Of a stretch of 64,000 nucleotides of DNA, positions 58,365 through 64,000 are shown piece by piece (position 1 is the first letter of the stretch; every line of letters starts with the position of its first letter). Location of the stretch: the NCBI RefSeq assembly GCF_052857255.1, contig NC_135500.1, positions 165,970,683 through 166,034,682 on the forward strand, given 5' to 3'. Made by a program: the position numbers and the translations under genes. Source of the stretch: Amblyomma americanum. Lineage: Eukaryota > Arthropoda > Arachnida > Ixodida > Ixodidae. The notes beneath the pieces are model-generated. The model worked only from the letters and a program-made list of their open reading frames with translations, was not told where the DNA came from and made no database searches.

Positions 58365-60630
58365 CAGTGCAAATTTCAGGCAATGGTGCACGGCAAAAGA
58401 AAAAAGCATCATCCTAAAAGCTCATTCTACTCCCGCAGCTCATCGCGACAATGCATCTCAGCCTCTGTCCAATCTTTTTTTTGTTCAAAATCCATTGCTC
58501 GCCAAGTTCTTTCGACCTGACTTTCCTTGGTTTCTCATTGATGGCCCAGAGAGCAGCAAATCTTCTTCACCAGTGCTCGTGTGCTGAAATTTTCATGGAA
58601 TCAATTACATAACCTGACAAAGACGGCAGCTGATTGATAGAGAGGCGTACTTTGCGGCCCGTGTAACTACTCTGCGCCCACTAGAATAACAGGGCTGTCC
58701 CCTTTCTATTTCAGGTCAATGCGGGTACAAATACGTTAAAAGAAAATCCCGTGTCTCAATTGCGTAGCACCCTACGTCTAACCATTTTTCTTTTATACCG
58801 ACACCCCAGTCCTTTGGGAACGTTCACTTGCACTTACTAACACACTCGCACACTATAAAGACTCTTAGACCGTTAAGCAGGAAGCTGATAAAATTAAGTT
58901 GAAGTAGAAAACACAGAATGGCCGCCCCAGTGTGTCAGTTTCTTTCAAGCGTGCGTGACGTTTTGTCACAGCGTATTCCCGGAGCAAAGTTGCGCCAGAA
59001 AAGTGAGGAGGAGCCAGCAGTCGGTCCTTAAGTCGACATCGAGGGGATATTCGAGAAGTAGCGAGCGGATATTTAACCTTGCGAAAAAAAGGCTGCAAAC
59101 GTCTCCCTTTGTTGCTTCCCTCGCTTATTTGAGAATACTGGGTTTAGTGCTTTTTCTTCTCTGTGCGTCCTCTCAAGCACAAAGAAATACAAGAAAAGCG
59201 CTCCAATATACTAGAAAACGCATCTTTGGAGCCCCTTTGCCGTTAAACAGTGCAATATTTTTAAACTGATTTTTGCAGTCCGGTTGAAGTGAGTACGCTA
59301 TAGACAATGGCTCGCAGTTTAGAGTATGAGTTTAAGCTGTCGTATGTAGCTTTACTTTTCCGTTTCTCCTTTTGCACTCGTATCATCAACCAAAACTGGC
59401 ATTCGATACTGGCGCTCCTGGTTTCTTTTATTTTCAACACTTCCCTGTTTCAAACGAAAGGCGGAGAAAGCGCAGGGGCCTATTGTGTATTCCGGGGCCG
59501 TTTGTCTTTTGCACGGCCACGGACGACACAGAGCCGCATTGCGCCGAAAAGCCGTTGCCTGCTTGTCTGGGCACCACCTCTTCTAATGCTCATATATGCG
59601 CATATGGGACCACTCGCGTGCATATGCGTGACCATGGGCTGAATACAGTGAGCGAGCCGCCCGACGAAATTGATGTTTAAGGGAGGAGGTGAAACGCGAG
59701 AGGGTTTAGGATAGTGGCGTTTTTTTTCCGACTTTTTTAAATTCTATTTTTGCATGATCGGTGCTTCGCATTTCATTACTGGAGCCATGTCGTTCGCCAC
59801 CCATCTTGGCCTCGTCCTTGGCGAAGCGGTTTCGCATGCTTCATAGTTGTGAGAGGGAACAAGAAAATAAAAAAAGGAGCTTACTATGACTCTGGACTTA
59901 CTTTCAATCAAGTACCTCTGTGGCTATGTTCGCTAAACAATATTTGCACATAGTAAGGCCTTGCAATGGCCGCGAAGAGTAAACTAGTAGTACAAAAAGA
60001 ATGAACAATGTGGTTTAGTTTTTCTAAGCTGTGGTCAATAATTTTGGGATGAAATTTCACGCAACAAAAAACTAACAACAGTTCTGATTTTTATAAAGAA
60101 ACTTTCAGCAGAACAAATGAGAGGAAAGAAAAACCAGTAAACATTCTTGCTATGCTTTCAATGTTTACTATGTTGGAGCGCTATGAGTTCTTTTTATGGA
60201 GGTCTGTGAGAATCCGTGGTTCACATAACATCTCAGCTTGCGTGAACGTAAGATATGCGTGGCCGCAGAGTGATAGAAAAGCTAATATTTTGAAAAGAAT
60301 AAAAGCAGTATCACAAAGACAGAATAATTTTTTTAACAAGTAAATGTTGTCCGAAATGCGCTGAGTGTATAACGCCTATATATATTATTCATGGTTTTTC
60401 ATAGGTATTATATTTCATAGGTGCCTGAGAAACCTATTTATTGTAGTACTTAAAATGGGAAGCGTTGGGGCAAATTAGTGCATTAATGCCAAAGAATTGA
60501 TATTTTGTATTCTATTATGAAAGCTATGTGCACAGCGTTTCGTTCAGTCAATTGACGTCTTCGTTCAAAGAACAACCTGCTAGTTGAACGACTCCAAGTT
60601 GCTAAATAGATGAACAGCTTCGAACCTATT
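58365..60630. other. No recognised gene
   Basis: No recognised gene. Overlapping frames of 102-111 codons at 58,955-59,680 lie in a slightly GC-richer patch, but they conflict with each other and show no domain. Confidence 0.35.
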
Positions 60631-61011
60631 CTACTGCTGTGTAATTCCTGAACAACACTTTCGAGCGGAGAGAAATTCAGTTCCTCTTACATCGGTAAGC
60701 TTTCGTAACACTGGCACAGAAAGCCTCAAAGGAAACATGCTGTTCGCAATATGCCAAGGATTCCTCCCCAAGTGATAATTCGCAGAATATTTTTTAAGTT
60801 CAGAGTTTTTGCACAAATATGATCGTGAATATACGTCTCCAGTTTTCATGCTGAAATAACCCGAGATCTGTTTCTTAAACAAGTAATGAGTGCGTCCTTT
60901 TCGCAATCCCCGTTCCTTTAAGTAACCTTTGAGTGCCCTTTTTCCAAATACAGCAGTGCATTTTTCACAAGTCGGCTCATTCCCTGCGTCTACCTTCCCT
61001 TTGATCTGCAT
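60631..61011 (-). pseudogene. Possible decayed C2H2 zinc-finger fragment
   Basis: A 126-codon minus frame. Near its start, CEKCTAVFGKRALKGYLKERG has the C-x2-C-x3-F-x5-L spacing of a C2H2 finger, with the two His positions changed to Tyr and Arg. Further on, ...YHLGRNPWHIANSMFPLRLS... loosely echoes a TGERPxxC linker and finger with its Cys lost. It could be chance. If real, it is a relic of a DNA-binding zinc-finger gene without any functional finger. Confidence 0.25.
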
Positions 61012-61054
61012 GAATCTATGGGTGGCGGGAAAAACAGCTCGGAATCCATGGCTG

Positions 61055-61170
61055 AAAATCGCACACGCAGAATATCCTCGTCATTTGTCCTGGGCGCCGC
61101 ACGCGCGCCGATTAGGGAGGAGTCGGGACTATAAAAAGGATGCTTTGTCTTCTTATTCTCAGCTCTGCAT
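61055..61170 (+). promoter_or_regulatory. Candidate TATA/initiator core promoter
   Basis: TATAAAAAG begins at 61,130 and the initiator-like TTCTCAGCT has its A at 61,161, a spacing of 31 bp, as in the LINE promoter. Upstream is a GC-rich patch (GGGCGCCGCACGCGCGCCG, 61,093-61,111) in otherwise AT-rich DNA. No first exon or downstream coding sequence can be defined here. The gene, if any, would lie to the right, possibly beyond the window. Confidence 0.35.
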
Positions 61171-62960
61171 CTCTCCTTTGTGGTTAGGCTCTGTGCCGCT
61201 CTTGGGTATCTGCCCATATATACATATACGCAGGCACGCATGTGACGCGAGTACGAAGCGCGCGAGCAGCACAATGCCTCTTGCCCCGGCTCTTTCACGG
61301 CGCCCTGGGGAAAACGGGAGCTGAAGGGAAATATGCGGCCCTGCTGCAACGGCACGCGTTGCCGCGTTTCCTATACGCGGCTGCTCCTGCCCCACCGTCG
61401 ACGGTGACTTCCCTCACCCACCGCTCCCTATTCTCCTTCTTCCTTCCCGCAGTCCCAAGTTCGGCTCGCAATTCGCGTGTATTTTATCGCACACTCCTTT
61501 TGGGCCTGTTGGCTTATTTCCCTCTTTTTGTCGGCAGTGTCCTTATTCTCACTCCTCTTTCTCCTTAAGTGGCAGGAGAAAAAGAATGGTGTAAGCTTGC
61601 AACGTCAACGCCGACGTTCTTCCGCGCGCCGTATTGCGTTCCCCGATCGTTTTTATTTCGCGCTCACGACGGCGCTGCTGCTGCCTCCCCTCTCCGCTTT
61701 TCTCGTGGTGGCAGTCTGTCCGGACGTATAAACCCGACTCCGCCTCGCATGGCGTCGAGTTGTGTGTGTGTATATGTGTCTCTCCGGAGACCAATGCATT
61801 TCGCTTAGGATCAGGGTATTACATTTCTTTCAATTACCGCGCGCAATGGCTTCTCTTCCATCGCTACCCTGAGGCAGCGGGTTAGAAACAAATTTGTACA
61901 TAAAATGAGCTGACGCTTTGCCACACGTCGACACACACATTTGTGTTGCCGGCTGCACCGTAAGTGCTTTGTTTACGACTTCTTATGAGCTCTCGGCGCA
62001 TAATCTCTGCTTGCATTTCCTTGCTCTCTCTTTGGAAGCGCATATGGTTATGTGCTTACTGCGTTTATTTCCGAAGAATAGCGAACTTCGCCTCGCCGCA
62101 AGGAACCGTCAAAGATGGTTGATTTCGAGGGGTTTTTCTCTAGGGGCTGTCGAGAAAATGTTAAAAAATATAGTGTCAAATTCGGCCCATTCTAAAATAC
62201 TAAGCTAACGCAGCGCGTCGCTGGTGTAAGCTACCTTATGTTTCTTAGTCCTTTTTTTGCCTGCAAATTGACGCTGTGAAATGTAAATCACGACGGCACA
62301 CCAGGGATTGTTGCCGGGAGGGTAGGATTTCATCCGCTCGCTTTGGAAGCAAAACGTCCGAGGAAATTACAAGCTCTCTACGGTTCTTGACACTACGATT
62401 AATGCTTAATCTTACGGTTTTAGTAGGCCTCTCGAAGCTTGTGCACCTTTATGCATAGTTTAAGCTCGATGCTGCAGTGCCTCGGTGCTTGGTATAGGCC
62501 CTCTGTGAACAACAAACTTTGTTCTCTTCACTGCTCTAAATGTCGTGCTAAAAATCTTTGGCTTAAACCGAGATATGTAAGCAAGGTCGAGCTGGCTGGA
62601 TATTTATTGTTTAAAAAGCCGGAATGGCTAATCTTAGTGAAGAATATCCTGTTTGCCATAATAAGAGAACCTCGTTCTTTTTAACCTGCAATGGCTAAAC
62701 TTCCAAGCTTGGCGCTGCACGATGGGAGAGGAAATGTAGCAGCTTAAAATAATCGCCTCAGGGCTGGTTTAGATGGCAGGCGTGAACAACTGGCGATAAA
62801 ACATTATACTTACGACAGTGTAAATGCAGGTGAAAATGCTAGGCAGAATTTGTTTCGCCTGTGTGCTCATAATAGCATAACTTTGCACGCTGTGATACGA
62901 AGGTGGCTTCTCTTTTCGGGATGCAAAAAAGATCAGGCTACTAATCTAAGGCTAAAAGGT
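61171..62960. other. No recognised gene; GC-richer 5' part
   Basis: 61,170-61,900 is richer in C and G and lies downstream of the candidate promoter, so it may hold a 5' UTR or intron start. Frames up to 108 codons overlap on both strands and no domain is apparent. 61,900-62,960 is ordinary AT-leaning sequence. Confidence 0.3.
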
Positions 62961-63586
62961 GCAGTAAAGAGGAATATGAGCTCGTCTTTTTTACAGCGGG
63001 AGCTCGATCTACACGTTCTGCGCATTTTTCGAAACTTCGAATTATTTTCCTGTGCGGCCGATTTCTCTAATTTAAATTAAATTAAACGTCCCAGCTCCCG
63101 CCTTTTTTTTTCTTTTTTGAACTCAACGCTGAAGGTAGGAGGAGTCAACCAACGCGTGGAGTGCCTTTCAGCCAGTCCCGTGGCGGCTTGGCGCTCTGCC
63201 ATCGGCGGAGTGATACGTAAATCAGAGTTCACGCATATTTTTATTTCCATGAGCCTAATTTGTGGCTATATTGTCTGAAACTGAAGTTGTTTATTCACAG
63301 AAACTTAGAAAACAAAATTAAAGTGAAAGCGAAGCTGCTACGGGGATGGATTAAAGGAATTCCACGCGTTAGTTGACTCCTTCTACCTTCAGCGTTAAGC
63401 CCCACCCCCCACCCCCCCCCCCACCCCCCCCCCCCCAAAAAAAAGGCGGGAGTCGGGGCGTTTAGTTCGGTTTAAATTTGAAAAATCGACCACACAGGAC
63501 AGTAATTCGAAGTTTATAAGAACGCTCTGAACGTGTAGACCTAGTTCCCGCGGTAGAAAGACGAGTTCAGATTCCTCTTAGTGTAG
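62961..63586. repeat. Large inverted repeat (about 200-230-bp arms)
   Basis: The left arm 62,961-63,163 pairs with the right arm 63,357-63,586 in reverse complement, around a spacer of about 190 bp. Shared blocks include CTACACGTTC, AAACTTCGAATTA, AACGCTGAAGGTAG and CAACGCGTGGA-like ends. Similarity is roughly 80% over the core by eye, with a weaker match running outward to about 62,925 and 63,625. The right arm has a 37-bp C-rich tract (63,400-63,436) and A8 where the left arm has only a T-rich run. No coding frame. It is either a foldback element or two head-to-head copies of one repeat. Confidence 0.85.
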
Positions 63587-64000
63587 GTTTAAAGAGAATA
63601 AACTCCGACTTCTTTTTTGGTGCTCAGCACATCAGAACTAAAGTCAAGTCGCTTACTAAGGCTTTCGAGTGCAAATCAGCCTCTCAATTGTGTTTTTGAT
63701 AGGTAATAAAGTTCTTGTTTTTACAAGACTGCGTTTACAATTGTATCAATTATTCAAATGTCTTGATTAAACACCTTACGCGTTGCTGAGACTGCCTCCT
63801 CATGTTTTACACACCTTGCAGTTGCAACAACAATGCTTTGGCTGCGCATAAATGCGTGAAATTTCACCAGAGAGACATTGCGTTTGTTCAAGTTCGCTTA
63901 AATTACAACGAAAAACCGGCCTGTACAGCGATTTTAAGCAGTGGGCTTCGAAATGACGACTAAGCGGTAGTCAAGTGTTCGACGAAAATTTGTCTCGTCA
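63587..64000. other. No recognised gene
   Basis: AT-rich sequence to the window edge; nothing recognised beyond the weak outward extension of the inverted repeat. Confidence 0.4.

Overview
The window looks like nuclear DNA from a hard tick (Ixodidae, probably a metastriate such as Rhipicephalus, Dermacentor or Haemaphysalis). The main reason is two tRNA-derived SINEs (about 1.9-2.07 kb, minus; 19.14-19.45 kb, plus) that match, from memory, the Ruka-type SINE of ticks. Other support: the sequence is AT-leaning and gene-poor, several repeat families look tick-like, the retrotransposons are typical of arthropods, and no bacterial gene or operon is present. The exact species cannot be fixed by eye.

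I find no intact cellular protein-coding gene. The recognisable content is mobile DNA of several ages. From left to right: SINE copies at 0.17 and 1.9 kb; a possible LINE tail at 6.2 kb; a SINE-like repeat at 10.15-10.44 kb; a 197-bp polypyrimidine microsatellite at 12.58 kb; a long-TIR MITE (13.5-14.03 kb) abutting a dead Gypsy fragment (zinc knuckle plus protease) and a LINE 3' end; a Ruka-like SINE at 19.1 kb; a decayed LINE (25.88-28.0 kb) with a second, opposite-strand LINE inserted in its RT domain; a tRNA-derived SINE at 31.7 kb; a nearly full-length CR1/L2-like LINE (32.803-38.275 kb); a probable broken membrane-protein gene copy at 40.74 kb; a second copy of the same MITE (41.745-42.27 kb); SINE-like fragments at 50.8 and 52.3 kb; a decayed Gypsy gag (52.8-53.8 kb); and a young, compact Gypsy LTR element (54.143-58.359 kb, minus strand) with matched LTRs and a 5-bp target duplication. 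The right end holds a possible zinc-finger relic (60.6-61.0 kb), a candidate Pol II core promoter (61.13 kb) and a large inverted repeat (62.96-63.59 kb).

The most interesting object is the 5.5-kb LINE. Its 5' region is an array of four 336-bp monomers plus a 59-bp partial fifth. Each full monomer carries CCAAT, a CRE-like TGACGTCA, TATAAA and a TCAGT initiator at spacings close to a textbook Pol II promoter. The initiator A is followed 30 bp downstream by an ATG. Because 336 is a multiple of three and the frame is open, the monomer frame runs in phase into ORF1, stopped in this copy only by one TGA in the partial last unit. ORF1 then carries a canonical 2A (NPGP) motif near its N-terminus, followed by a coiled coil and an L1-like RNA-binding region. 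ORF2 (endonuclease plus RT) follows in the same frame across one TGA. This suggests, as a hypothesis, a promoter array whose translated leader of variable length would be released from ORF1 protein by 2A.
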